NCBI GenBank assembly: GCA_943787925.1
Contig: CALSOH010000003.1
Coordinates: 186,001-250,000 of the forward strand
DNA from: TMED14 sp003507115
Lineage (GTDB): Bacteria; Bacteroidota; Bacteroidia; Flavobacteriales; Schleiferiaceae
Direction: 5' to 3'
DNA: 64,000 bases
Both the position numbers and the translations under genes were made by a program. Shown here in pieces: positions 1 through 7,753 of this stretch. How positions within the stretch are numbered: the stretch's first letter is position 1; every line of letters begins with the position of its first letter. A model generated the notes under the pieces. It was not told the DNA's origin and ran no database searches. It saw nothing but the letters and a program-made list of their open reading frames with translations.

Positions 1-46
1 TGGCTGTGCACAAAAGGATAACAATCCAAAGTAGAATGCGTTTCAT
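1..46 (-). CDS. Start of a leftward gene, truncated by the window edge
   Basis: Only the first 15 codons are inside the window. They read MKRILLWIVILLCTA, a lysine/arginine pair followed by a hydrophobic run, which looks like the beginning of a signal peptide or a first membrane segment. A TACTTTTG promoter box on the same strand ends 4 nt before the ATG, as at many other genes here, and this supports the start. The product cannot be named from this fragment. Confidence 0.6.
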   Translation of the reverse strand, partial: MKRILLWIVILLCTA

Positions 47-50
47 AGGG

Positions 51-58
51 CAAAAGTA
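51..58 (-). promoter_or_regulatory. -7 box TACTTTTG of the truncated leftward gene
   Basis: It matches the Bacteroidota TAnnTTTG consensus and lies 4 nt before the ATG at 46. No clear -33 TTG was identified. Confidence 0.5.
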
Positions 59-143
59 CATCGGGAACGCACCGACTACATCGACCCTCCAGTCAAAGTG
101 CTGGGAAGGGGGATGACCCTATTTGATGGGTGCCTTTTCGCGG

Positions 144-151
144 TATTTTTG
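144..151 (+). promoter_or_regulatory. -7 box TATTTTTG upstream of the DUF4199 gene
   Basis: The TAnnTTTG match lies 23 nt before the ATG at 175, so this gene should have a short leader rather than being leaderless. Confidence 0.45.
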
Positions 152-174
152 ACGCAGTTTAACCTGCCCTTGCA

Positions 175-645
175 ATGCTTACAACCATTCGATTTTCCAT
201 CATGTTCTCCTTAGTCAGCTTTGCCTGGTTGCTGATTGAGTTTCTACTCGGTCTGCACGGAGAACACATAGATCAATTTCTTTGGTTCGATTCCTTATTT
301 TTTATTCCGGCCGTAGCGATGATGGTCTGGGCCTTAAGGTACCGTCGGGCCGAAATGCGCGAAGCGTGGACGTATTGGGAAGGAATTAAATTGGGCGCCA
401 TCATGGGCGCCATGATTGGCATTTTGAGTATTCCAAGCCTATACCTCTTCTTCACCTATGTGAATCCTAGTTTTTTTGAGGATTTCATTGCGTTTTCAGT
501 CGGGGCTGGGCAAGCGACCCTGGAAGAAGCAACGGACTATTTTAATTTTCGCAGCTATGCGATGCAATCCGCCTTTTTCCCCTTGGTCGCCGGGGTGGTG
601 ACGAATGCACTGGTGGGATTCCTCTACCGAAAGCCAATCGCCTAA
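175..645 (+). CDS. DUF4199 family membrane protein
   Basis: This 156-residue protein has four hydrophobic segments (about residues 5-27, 38-54, 72-95 and 130-150). That layout is typical of the DUF4199 family found almost only in Bacteroidota, whose function is unknown. The loop between the third and fourth segments is acidic and aromatic. It is followed after 9 nt by the Lacal_2735-type gene, whose own promoter box lies over this gene's stop codon. Family assignment is by overall pattern and is fairly secure; function is not inferred. Confidence 0.75.
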   Translation: MLTTIRFSIMFSLVSFAWLLIEFLLGLHGEHIDQFLWFDSLFFIPAVAMMVWALRYRRAEMREAWTYWEGIKLGAIMGAMIGILSIPSLYLFFTYVNPSFFEDFIAFSVGAGQATLEEATDYFNFRSYAMQSAFFPLVAGVVTNALVGFLYRKPIA

Positions 646-650
646 CTTTG
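643..650 (+). promoter_or_regulatory. -7 box TAACTTTG overlapping the DUF4199 stop codon
   Basis: The box begins at the TAA stop of the preceding gene and ends 4 nt before the ATG at 655, predicting an independent leaderless transcript. Confidence 0.5.
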
Positions 651-654
651 CCGC

Positions 655-843
655 ATGTTCGGATGGTTAAAATCAAAGAGCCCAGAGGAAAAACTGGAGG
701 CGCTCTACAAGCAAAAGTTGAAAGAGGCTTTTGATCTTTCTAAAGTCAATCGTGCAGCGGCCGATCTTAAAACAGCGGAGGCGGAAGCGGTTGCTCAGGA
801 GCTAGACGCCTTGCGCAAGCAGGCCCAAAATCCATCCAAATGA
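655..843 (+). CDS. Lacal_2735 family small protein
   Basis: A 62-residue, charged, helix-forming protein that begins MFGWLKSKSPEEKLEALYKQ and continues with Lys/Ala/Glu-rich sequence. Start motif, size and composition match the small Lacal_2735 family of flavobacteria, of unknown function. The stop codon overlaps the next gene's ATG (ATGA), so the two are probably translationally coupled. Confidence 0.7.
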   Translation: MFGWLKSKSPEEKLEALYKQKLKEAFDLSKVNRAAADLKTAEAEAVAQELDALRKQAQNPSK

Positions 844-1436
844 GAAATCTTCGCGGCGCACGGGTCACAGTTTATTGCGCTGGATCCGCCAAAACCAACC
901 CGGTTTACCTTCAGGGGGCTGAAAGGTTGGCCCACGCTTTTTTGAACGAAGGGGCTGAGCTGGTCTTCGGGGGAGGTAAAACAGGCCTGATGGGGCATTT
1001 GGCTACCTCCATCATTCAGGGAGGCGGAACAGCCCATGGGGTCATGCCGCACTTTCTTAAAGACATTGAAATGAATCACCCGCTGGTTTCGGACTTCATT
1101 TTTGTCGATACGATGTCCGAACGCAAGCAATTGCTTTTGGCCAATACAGAAGGCCTCATCGCATTGCCCGGCGGATGCGGCACCTTGGAAGAGCTTTTGG
1201 AAGCCATCACCTTGAAGCGTTTGGGTCAATACCTGAAGCCTATTGTTATTGTCAACCAAGAAGGTTTTTACACCCCTCAGCTGGAGATGTTGGAAAAAAT
1301 GATTGAGGAAGACTTCATGCGGCCGGAGCATCGGAACTTGTGGACCGTTGTCGGGGACCCCTCTGAGGCCCTGGACGCGATTCATGCCACCCCAGATTGG
1401 GATGCAAATGCCCTTCAAATGGCCGTCAACAAGTAG
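840..1436 (+). CDS. LOG family protein (TIGR00730, Rossmann fold)
   Basis: This 198-residue protein carries the PGGCGTLEE signature (consensus PGGxGTxxE) near residues 104-112 and an upstream FGGGKTGLMG nucleotide-binding loop. These define the TIGR00730/LOG family. Characterised members are cytokinin riboside 5'-monophosphate phosphoribohydrolases, cleaving ribose 5-phosphate from nucleoside monophosphates; the bacterial substrate here is not known. It overlaps the preceding small gene by 4 nt. Confidence 0.9.
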   Translation: MRNLRGARVTVYCAGSAKTNPVYLQGAERLAHAFLNEGAELVFGGGKTGLMGHLATSIIQGGGTAHGVMPHFLKDIEMNHPLVSDFIFVDTMSERKQLLLANTEGLIALPGGCGTLEELLEAITLKRLGQYLKPIVIVNQEGFYTPQLEMLEKMIEEDFMRPEHRNLWTVVGDPSEALDAIHATPDWDANALQMAVNK

Positions 1437-1462
1437 ACTTAACCATTTCTTTTTATACCCCC

Positions 1463-1494
1463 TTTGGGAGGTGGGTCCAATTCCCCTACTTTTG
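1463..1494 (+). promoter_or_regulatory. Promoter of the exbB-exbD operon
   Basis: A TTTG at 1463-1466 and a TACTTTTG box at 1487-1494 are separated by 20 nt, close to the Bacteroidota TTG-N19-TAnnTTTG consensus. This leaves a leader of about 40 nt before the exbB ATG. Confidence 0.65.
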
Positions 1495-1539
1495 CCTCTC
1501 TTGATTTAATCTGTTTAATCTAACCTCGCCCAAAAACCC

Positions 1540-2382
1540 ATGAAAAAGGTTTTCACCCTGTTGCTTGTAGCAGGTGTATTGTTTAGCTCAAATGTGTTCG
1601 CTCAAGAAGCGACGGAAGCGGCCACCACTGAAACGGTTGCTGCAGACGAAACAGTTGCTGCTGACTCTAACGCCACGGCTGCCACCGATTCTACTGCTAC
1701 GGCTGATCAAGCTGTGACAGAAGAAACTGCTGTTGAAGAAGAAGCTAGCTTCACCCAAGTGTTGAAGAAGCAGTTCATCGACGGTGGACCATTCTTTATG
1801 TCCTTCGTATTGTTGGCCCTGGTTTTGGGTCTAGCGTTGGTCATCGAGCGCATCATTTATTTGGCTATGTCCACAAGCAACAACGATAAGTTGTTGGAAG
1901 AGGTTGAAGCAGCCCTCAACAGCGGCGGTGTAGAAGCAGCCAAAGAGGTTTGCCGCAACACACGCGGCCCTGTGGCCTCCATCTTCTACAACGGCTTGGA
2001 CAAGATGAACGAAGGCATCGAGATGGTGGACAAAGCGATCGTCTCGGTAGGCTCCGTAGAGAACGGTAAGCTCGAGCGTGGCGTTTCTTGGATTTCATTA
2101 TTCATTGCCCTGGCTCCGATGTTGGGATTCATGGGTACGGTTATCGGTATGATTGACGCCTTCGACGCGATTGAAGCGGCGGGTGACATCTCTCCTTCAC
2201 TGGTTGCCGGCGGTATCAAAGTGGCTCTTTTGACCACGGTATTCGGTTTGATCACAGCTATGATCCTTCAGGTATTCTACAACTTGATCATTGCTATGAT
2301 TGACAACATCGTCAACAAAATGGAAGACGCCTCTATCTCCTTCTTGGATTTAGTTGCTGCGTATCAAGAAAAGAACAAGTAA
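1540..2382 (+). CDS. exbB: MotA/TolQ/ExbB proton channel family protein
   Basis: A 280-residue ExbB/TolQ-type inner-membrane channel subunit that would use the proton gradient to energise TonB-dependent outer-membrane import or TolR. Residues 1-21 form a cleavable signal peptide, followed by an Ala/Thr/Glu-rich, low-complexity periplasmic stretch to about residue 70. Three membrane segments follow (about 85-107, 182-205 and 225-250), with the family pattern APMLGFMGTVIGM. The long N-terminal extension is common in Bacteroidota homologues. It leads a four-gene cluster with a small membrane protein and two ExbD proteins. Confidence 0.9.
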   Translation: MKKVFTLLLVAGVLFSSNVFAQEATEAATTETVAADETVAADSNATAATDSTATADQAVTEETAVEEEASFTQVLKKQFIDGGPFFMSFVLLALVLGLALVIERIIYLAMSTSNNDKLLEEVEAALNSGGVEAAKEVCRNTRGPVASIFYNGLDKMNEGIEMVDKAIVSVGSVENGKLERGVSWISLFIALAPMLGFMGTVIGMIDAFDAIEAAGDISPSLVAGGIKVALLTTVFGLITAMILQVFYNLIIAMIDNIVNKMEDASISFLDLVAAYQEKNK

Positions 2383-2395
2383 AAACTAGCCAGAT

Positions 2396-2806
2396 ATGAA
2401 AAACGTGCGGGTAATTTCCATGGGAGCCGCCGTGCTGGCAGGTTTGGCAGGCGCGATCCCCACCTTGGGGATCTGGTTCTCGGGTTCTAATAGTATGGTA
2501 GGTTCGGCCGTTGTTTTGACGGTGGTGCTCGTGATCGTCGCAGCCCTTCTAGCCGTAGCTAGTTCTGTGAATGGAATGCTGATCAACCCCACGGGTCTCC
2601 GCAGTGCGGCGATTGGTGTGGGCTCACTCCTCGGCATTTTTGTCCTGAGCTATGTGCTAGCTGACGGTTCTGATTTCGCCATGTATGAAAATGTAGATGA
2701 GACGACCACCAAATGGGTGTCTACCGGCTTAAATGCTTTCTACATCTGCTTCATCCTGGCGGTGGGAGCTGTTTTGTATTCTTCTTTGTCTCGTATTCGT
2801 AAATAA
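2396..2806 (+). CDS. Small membrane protein of the exb operon
   Basis: A 136-residue protein with four predicted membrane segments (about residues 8-28, 34-55, 70-88 and 108-128) and short loops. It lies 13 nt after exbB and 12 nt before the first exbD, so it is almost certainly co-transcribed and may be an accessory of the proton channel. Its position is similar in other Bacteroidota exb clusters, to my knowledge. No catalytic motif is visible. Confidence 0.75.
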   Translation: MKNVRVISMGAAVLAGLAGAIPTLGIWFSGSNSMVGSAVVLTVVLVIVAALLAVASSVNGMLINPTGLRSAAIGVGSLLGIFVLSYVLADGSDFAMYENVDETTTKWVSTGLNAFYICFILAVGAVLYSSLSRIRK

Positions 2807-2818
2807 GCTTTTGGCCTC

Positions 2819-3391
2819 ATGGCTAGAAATAAACGATCCATTCCGGAAATCAATGCAGGGTCGATGGCTGACATCGCCTTCCTGCTCTTGATCTTCTTCC
2901 TGGTTACTACAACCATGGATGTGGACAAGGGCTTGATGGTGAAGCTTCCACCGTGGTCCGAAGAACCACCACCCGATAACAACGACATCCGTGAAAAGAA
3001 CATTTTTGTGGTACTCGTCAACTCCAACAACCAATTATTGGTTGAGGAGGAATACATGGAGCTCCCGAATCTTCGCGCTGCAACCAAGTTGTTCATTGAT
3101 AACAATGGAGATGGCTCATGTGAGGATTGCCGTGGAGCGCGCGACCCAAAGAGTTCAGAAAACCCTTCCAAGGCGATTATTTCGCTGCAAAACGACCGGG
3201 GCACCAACTATGACATGTTTGTCAAAGTGCGCAACGAGTTGTTGGGAGCCTATTCTGAATTGCGTAATGAGCTGGCCGAACGCAAGTACGGACGTCCATA
3301 CGATTTGTTGAATGAAGAGGCACAGACGGCCATTTCGGAAGTCTACCCCCAATTCATTTCTGAAGCTGAACCTGTAAGTGTAGGAGGATAA
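2819..3391 (+). CDS. exbD: ExbD/TolR family biopolymer transporter (first copy)
   Basis: A 190-residue protein with a cytoplasmic N-terminus (ARNKRSIPEINAGSMADIAF), one membrane helix at about residues 17-37 with the conserved Asp at its start, then a periplasmic domain. This is ExbD/TolR architecture. It has an insert with several acidic residues and a Cys pair (CEDC, about residue 101) absent from classical ExbD. The stop overlaps the ATG of the second exbD by one base. Confidence 0.9.
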   Translation: MARNKRSIPEINAGSMADIAFLLLIFFLVTTTMDVDKGLMVKLPPWSEEPPPDNNDIREKNIFVVLVNSNNQLLVEEEYMELPNLRAATKLFIDNNGDGSCEDCRGARDPKSSENPSKAIISLQNDRGTNYDMFVKVRNELLGAYSELRNELAERKYGRPYDLLNEEAQTAISEVYPQFISEAEPVSVGG

Positions 3392-3876
3392 TGGCACAGA
3401 TTCGCAAGAAAAAATCCAAAGAAACTCCCCCCGTATCCACGGCCTCTCTGCCGGATATCGTGTTCATGCTGCTTTTCTTCTTCATGGTAACGACGACCAT
3501 GCGCGAGGTGACTTTGTTGGTCCGCGTGAAGAAGCCCAAGGCAACAGAGATTCAGAAGTTGGACCGCAAGGATTTGACGACGTACATCTACATGGGGGCT
3601 CCCCGGAACACAGAGCTCTACGGTTCAGAACCCCGTATCCAGCTGGACGACCAATTGGGCAGCGTGGGCGATGTACAGTCCTTTGTCATCCTCAAGCGCG
3701 AGGAAATCAACGAGGCTGAGCGTCCTAAGTTCACCGTCTCCATCAAGGCAGACATCGATGTGAAAATGGGTTTGATATCTGACTTGAAGCAAGAGCTTCG
3801 CAAGGCGCAGGCTTTGAAGATCAGCTACTCAACCAACCCTGCAGGTTCTCCGGAAGAATTGTACAAGACCTACTAA
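3391..3876 (+). CDS. exbD: ExbD/TolR family biopolymer transporter (second copy)
   Basis: A 161-residue ExbD/TolR paralogue with the same basic N-terminus, a single membrane helix (about residues 19-36, preceded by SLPDIVFMLL) and a periplasmic domain. Two different ExbD proteins encoded together suggest a hetero-oligomeric ExbD stalk around the ExbB channel, a layout common in Bacteroidota. A strong hairpin terminator follows 27 nt after the stop. Confidence 0.9.
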   Translation: MAQIRKKKSKETPPVSTASLPDIVFMLLFFFMVTTTMREVTLLVRVKKPKATEIQKLDRKDLTTYIYMGAPRNTELYGSEPRIQLDDQLGSVGDVQSFVILKREEINEAERPKFTVSIKADIDVKMGLISDLKQELRKAQALKISYSTNPAGSPEELYKTY

Positions 3877-3902
3877 GCGTTCTAAACGTCTATACCACAA
3901 AT

Positions 3903-3930
3903 GCCCGGCGCGAAAGTGTCGGGCTTTTTT
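3903..3930 (+). terminator. Rho-independent terminator of the exb operon
   Basis: A GCCCGGCG/TGTCGGGC stem with GU pairs and a 6-nt loop is followed by six T residues. Confidence 0.8.
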
Positions 3931-3933
3931 ATT

Positions 3934-3985
3934 GGCTAGAGAGCTAGAGAGCTAGAGGGCTGGGAAGCTAGAGGGCTAGGAGGAA
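3934..3985 (+). repeat. GCTAGAGGGC-type intergenic repeat (short form)
   Basis: Degenerate tandem copies of GCTAGAGAGCTAGAGGGCT lie between the convergent ends of exbD and the four-helix-bundle gene and run into the latter's stop region. The same words occur in the head and array parts of the larger composite repeats near 33.4, 48.1 and 63.9 kb. This looks like a truncated member of that family. Confidence 0.7.
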
Positions 3986-4389
3986 GCAGGGCTTTTCATG
4001 TCTTCATGCTTCTTGACCGAATGGTGCTTCCTTTTTTCAGATGTACTGGTTTTGCTAAGTAAAGCGTTAAGGGAGATTTTGAGCTTTTTGGCTTCTTCTA
4101 TCAATGCGGGAGTGTGGAATACACCTGGCTGGAGTTTTTCCAAAATGTACAGGAGACTCATGACTTCATCTAGAGACCCTCTGCTTATTCGGAGAAAATA
4201 GGCAAACTCCTTATCCCGGCCTCTCCCGGAGCCTTCGGCAATATTCAGGTGGATGGAAAGGGTCGCCCGCAAAAGTTGATTCTTGAGGTAAAACTCACGG
4301 CTAAAAAAGGAATGGTAGCTGAGTTCATGGACTTTCAAAAAGAAGTTTTGGCTCGAATGCCAGACGCGCAAGGAGGTGTAGTCAATCAT
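3976..4389 (-). CDS. Four-helix bundle protein (23S rRNA intervening-sequence / S23 family)
   Basis: The 137-residue product contains the S23/IVP signature NIAEGSGR (about residues 50-57) and the helical pattern of the four-helix-bundle family. Members are encoded in 23S rRNA intervening sequences and include the Avd accessory protein of diversity-generating retroelements; their cellular role is mostly unknown. The ATG at 4389 (MIDYTSLRVW) fits the family better than an in-frame GTG 18 nt upstream. The gene has no obvious operon partner and is flanked on both sides by members of the dispersed repeat family. The C-terminal Lys/Ser-rich tail runs into the left repeat. Confidence 0.85.
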   Translation of the reverse strand: MIDYTSLRVWHSSQNFFLKVHELSYHSFFSREFYLKNQLLRATLSIHLNIAEGSGRGRDKEFAYFLRISRGSLDEVMSLLYILEKLQPGVFHTPALIEEAKKLKISLNALLSKTSTSEKRKHHSVKKHEDMKSPASS

Positions 4390-4487
4390 GCCTACAAGTA
4401 CGTACACCTTCTAAATGCAATCGGGAATAAACGAAACAAAGTGTTTTAAATGGTTGGAATATGAAGCTCCAGCTCCAGGGCGAAGCC

Positions 4488-4645
4488 CGAGCCCTCTAGC
4501 CCTCTGGCTACAGCGCGTAGCGCGTGCTCTCTAGCCCTCTGGCTACAGCGCGTAGCGCGTGCTCTCTAGCCCTCTGGCTACAGCGCGTAGCGCGTGCCCT
4601 CTAGCCCTCTAGCTACAGCGCGTAGCGCGTGCTCTCTAGCCCTCT
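4488..4645 (-). repeat. 35-bp tandem repeat array, about four units
   Basis: Units with the word GGCTACAGCGCGTAGCGCGTG followed by CTCTCTAGCCCTCT begin at 4506, 4541, 4576 and 4611, an exact 35-nt period with only one or two substitutions. The reverse complement matches the head unit (CTAGAGAGCACGCGC..GCGCTGTAGC) of the composite repeats elsewhere in the window. The array therefore belongs to the same family in the opposite orientation. It lies directly after the stop of the leftward CPBP gene. Confidence 0.9.
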
Positions 4646-5493
4646 ACCCTCCTCCTATTCAGGAGAATCCCCAATAATATGGCTAGCCCAGTTGACACGA
4701 TAATACCCCACCAAGGAACATCCACCTCCAGGTTCCCGTATTGATTGGGTCCAGCATCAAGGGTCCAATAGTAGGTGAGGCCATTATGGAGAACATGTGC
4801 GCCCATAGTGACCCAGAGACGCCCGGAAAGCCAGTACAGACCGCCTAGGATGAGTCCAGCGCCCAGCAAGAAGGGCCATTGCACGAAGTTCATGTGACCC
4901 AGCGCAAAGGCGAGGGAGGCGCCCAGGATGGCGAGAAGGGGGCTAGTTCGGTCGTGCAGGAGGCGTTGAACGGCGCCGCGGAAGAGGATTTCTTCGGAAA
5001 GTGCGGCGACCAAGACAAAGGTGGCCAGGCTAAAGAGTTGATCGGCCAGGGTGGGGAAGAAGAGCATTTTTTCGACGGCGCGGTCGGAGGCGTGGGCGGA
5101 TTCGAAGTGGGGCGCCATGAAGGCCCAATCGGCGGAGAGGGTGGACCAGAGTTCGGTGCACCAGGAGAGGAAGGGAAGGCTCAAGGGGAGGATGGCCCAG
5201 GCGAGGAGGCTGTCAATCCACGACCAGGGACCTTGCGGCAAGGTGGGAACGAGGGGTTTTTCGCGCCAACGTTGCATCAGGTAGAGGCCGGGCAGGGCGA
5301 ACATGAAGAGTGTGTATAGGGCTTGACCCAGGAGAAGGGCGCGGCCGGCGCTGGCTTCGGGGCGTGCGACAATGTCCTCAATGGTCATTCCGGTGTAGCC
5401 AAAAAATTGAAGGGCTTTCGGCGCGAAAAGACCGGCCAACAAGGTGCCCGCCAAGATGGCTAAAAGGAGGGTGAGGACTTCGCGTTGCTTCAT
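4636..5493 (-). CDS. CPBP family intramembrane glutamic endopeptidase
   Basis: A polytopic membrane protein of 285 residues with the three CPBP (Rce1-like) motifs: SEEILFRG (EExxxR), a FALGHMNF motif with the second-motif His, and HVLHNG (HxxxN). Bacterial members are membrane proteases or protease-like proteins with poorly known substrates. The ATG at 5493 (MKQREVLTLLLA) is chosen over longer in-frame starts because it opens directly into the first membrane helix. A TATCTTCC box also lies 7 nt upstream. The 3' end abuts the 35-bp repeat array. Confidence 0.85.
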   Translation of the reverse strand: MKQREVLTLLLAILAGTLLAGLFAPKALQFFGYTGMTIEDIVARPEASAGRALLLGQALYTLFMFALPGLYLMQRWREKPLVPTLPQGPWSWIDSLLAWAILPLSLPFLSWCTELWSTLSADWAFMAPHFESAHASDRAVEKMLFFPTLADQLFSLATFVLVAALSEEILFRGAVQRLLHDRTSPLLAILGASLAFALGHMNFVQWPFLLGAGLILGGLYWLSGRLWVTMGAHVLHNGLTYYWTLDAGPNQYGNLEVDVPWWGIIVSTGLAILLGILLNRRRVEG

Positions 5494-5500
5494 AGAATGG

Positions 5501-5508
5501 GGAAGATA
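5501..5508 (-). promoter_or_regulatory. -7 box TATCTTCC of the CPBP gene
   Basis: A near-consensus box 7 nt before the ATG at 5493, in the divergent region shared with dusB. Confidence 0.4.
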
Positions 5509-5517
5509 GGTATGCCG

Positions 5518-5525
5518 TAATTTTG
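5518..5525 (+). promoter_or_regulatory. -7 box TAATTTTG of dusB
   Basis: A consensus TAnnTTTG 20 nt before the dusB ATG, giving a short leader. It is divergent to the CPBP promoter. Confidence 0.5.
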
Positions 5526-5545
5526 CGGGACTAAAAATCGTATAA

Positions 5546-6541
5546 ATGGCGCGGATTGCGGATATCGAATTAGGGGATTTCCCATTATTGCTTGCTCCGA
5601 TGGAGGATGTGAGCGATCCGCCTTTCCGTGCGCTGTGCAAGCAGCACGGTGCTGATTTGATGTATACCGAATTTATTTCGTCGGAGGGCTTGATTCGGGA
5701 TGCCACAAAATCGGTGGCCAAATTGGATATTTTCGAGTACGAGCGCCCCATAGGCATCCAAATTTTTGGAGCCGAAATTGACTCCATGCGCGAAGCCGCC
5801 GCCATCTGCGAGGAGGCCAATCCCGACATCATCGACATCAACTACGGCTGCCCTGTCAAGAAGGTGGCCTGCAAGGGTGCCGGAGCGGGAATCCTCCAGA
5901 ATATCCCCAAGATGGTCAGCATGACAGCGGAAATTGTCAAAGCCGTCAACAAGCCGGTCACCGTGAAAACGCGTTTGGGCTGGGACGAGGATAGCAAATA
6001 CATTGTGGAAGTGGCCGAACGCCTGCAAGACGTGGGCATCCAAGCGATCAGCATCCACGGCCGAACCCGCAAGCAGATGTACAAAGGCGATGCGGACTGG
6101 ACCCTAATCGGCGAAGTCAAGAACAACTCGCGCATGACCATCCCCGTCTTTGGGAACGGTGACATCGACAGCCCCGAAAAGGCCATCGAAATGCGCGACA
6201 AATACGGCGTCGACGGCGTCATGATTGGCCGCGCCTCCATCGGCTACCCCTGGATTTTCAACGAAATCAAGCACTTCATGGCGACCGGCCAGCACCTCGC
6301 TGCCCCCTCCCTGGAGGACCGCGTTCAGGCTGCGCGCCGGCACCTAGAATTGGCCATTCAATGGAAGGGCGAAGGGCTTGCCATTACGGAGACGCGCCGG
6401 CACTACGGCAATTACTTCCGCGACTTCCCCAATTTCAAAGACTACCGCATGACGCTAGTGACCTCCAACGAGGTCGATGAACTCATGGCCACTTTTGATG
6501 CGATCATTGAAGAATACGGCCCGAGCTTGGCCCTGGTCTAA
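5546..6541 (+). CDS. dusB: tRNA-dihydrouridine synthase
   Basis: A 331-residue FMN-dependent TIM-barrel enzyme that reduces uridine to dihydrouridine in tRNA D-loops. Visible features are the N-terminal LAPMEDVSDPPFR (FMN site), INYGCPVKKV with the catalytic Cys (about residue 98), the HGRTRKQMYKGDADW segment and GVMIGRASIGYPW near the phosphate-binding site. Length and motifs match DusB-type proteins of Bacteroidota. The assignment is firm at family level. Confidence 0.93.
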   Translation: MARIADIELGDFPLLLAPMEDVSDPPFRALCKQHGADLMYTEFISSEGLIRDATKSVAKLDIFEYERPIGIQIFGAEIDSMREAAAICEEANPDIIDINYGCPVKKVACKGAGAGILQNIPKMVSMTAEIVKAVNKPVTVKTRLGWDEDSKYIVEVAERLQDVGIQAISIHGRTRKQMYKGDADWTLIGEVKNNSRMTIPVFGNGDIDSPEKAIEMRDKYGVDGVMIGRASIGYPWIFNEIKHFMATGQHLAAPSLEDRVQAARRHLELAIQWKGEGLAITETRRHYGNYFRDFPNFKDYRMTLVTSNEVDELMATFDAIIEEYGPSLALV

Positions 6542-6547
6542 AGGCGA

Positions 6548-7741
6548 TTAGGATTGGCCACGAAGTCCACTCAATGGACTCTGCAAGCGGGCCGTGGCGC
6601 CCCAGCCTAGGAGGGCGCCTACGAACAAAACGAAGGCAAATACGACCAAGGATTGCCCCGCATGGAATGCCATGGGGTAGGATTCCACCACATAGCCTGA
6701 CCCCAATTTGACCCATCCAAACGTGGATTGACCCCAGACGAGCAGCGTGCCGAGAATCCATCCCCCCAGTCCTCCAACCGCACTGACCCACATGGCACTC
6801 CACCAGAAGCTGCGACGCACCTGTGTTTCAGACATGCCCATGGCGCGTAGAATGGCCCGCTGCTGGACTTTCTCCATGCCGAGCAACACGGTGGCACTGT
6901 AGAGCCCTAGAGAGGCTAGAAGCACGATAAATGCGAGAATAGCGCTCGTGATCATGCCTTCACTGCGCATCACCCGGAATAGTGCGGCCTCGCGATCTTC
7001 GGGTGTTTGGCCCATAAGGGCTTCTCCGTGCGAACCGACTAGTGCCAGCACTTCTTCCTTCGTCCGTCCCCAACAATGAATGGCATCTATCCGCTCGTCG
7101 TGGGTCCAACCTTGAAGGGTGGTCAAGTCAACTACGATGTGCTGTTGGTCGATTTGAGGGTGGACAAAAAAGATGGCCTCGGGAGACAGGATTTCCCGAT
7201 GGAATGCGGAGGATAGGTCAAAACTGGCCCCCATGTCCGATCGCGGCCATAACAGTTCCAGGCTCTCGCGGCCGCTTAATTCTAGGTATCCCAGCTGACC
7301 AGCCACGCCATAGCCCAAATAAGTCACCCCAGGATAGCCCTGAGGCATGAGGGCGGATGTCAAGGAGTCCATCCATGGATGGGCGGTCCATAGGGGCTGA
7401 GGCATTCCCTCTACCGTGACAAGCACTTCGCGCTGCGCCGAACGCAACAGGGCTTTTTGAGATTGGACTGGTATCCAGGTGAGTCCGGAGTCTGACTCCA
7501 AGGCGGCGATGTGCTCGGATGTCAGATCAAACCGAGACCCCTCGCGGTGGACCAATGTGACCTCAGGGTGCACGTTTTGGTAGGTTTCCAGCACCAATTC
7601 TTCCAAGCCATTGAACGCGGACAGCACCAAAATCATCGCGGAGGTCCCGACTGTGACGCCCGCGGCAGCCGCCCAGGTGACATAGGTCGAGAGCGTACGC
7701 CCCCGCAAGAAGCGTCCCCCGAGTTTCGCTGGATGGGACGG
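6548..7741 (-). CDS. FtsX-like ABC transporter permease (LolC/E type)
   Basis: A permease of about 398 residues with one N-terminal membrane helix (about 22-44), a large periplasmic domain, and three C-terminal helices (about 268-292, 315-340, 365-388). This is the FtsX/MacB-like topology used by lipoprotein-release (LolCE) systems. It directly follows rbfA on the same strand, a pairing I know from other Bacteroidota. No ATPase partner is adjacent. The precise N-terminus (MNPSHPAKLGG or slightly downstream) is uncertain. Confidence 0.8.
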   Translation of the reverse strand, partial: PSHPAKLGGRFLRGRTLSTYVTWAAAAGVTVGTSAMILVLSAFNGLEELVLETYQNVHPEVTLVHREGSRFDLTSEHIAALESDSGLTWIPVQSQKALLRSAQREVLVTVEGMPQPLWTAHPWMDSLTSALMPQGYPGVTYLGYGVAGQLGYLELSGRESLELLWPRSDMGASFDLSSAFHREILSPEAIFFVHPQIDQQHIVVDLTTLQGWTHDERIDAIHCWGRTKEEVLALVGSHGEALMGQTPEDREAALFRVMRSEGMITSAILAFIVLLASLGLYSATVLLGMEKVQQRAILRAMGMSETQVRRSFWWSAMWVSAVGGLGGWILGTLLVWGQSTFGWVKLGSGYVVESYPMAFHAGQSLVVFAFVLFVGALLGWGATARLQSPLSGLRGQS

Positions 7742-7753
7742 ATTCAAGGGCGT

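Noticed and set aside
3976..4389. Avd protein of a diversity-generating retroelement
   Set aside because: No reverse transcriptase, template repeat or variable repeat is visible nearby, so only the broad four-helix-bundle family is assigned.
4488..4645. Possible CRISPR array (35-nt period)
   Set aside because: The units are contiguous with no variable spacers, and the unit shares its words with the dispersed intergenic repeats. There are no cas genes in the window.
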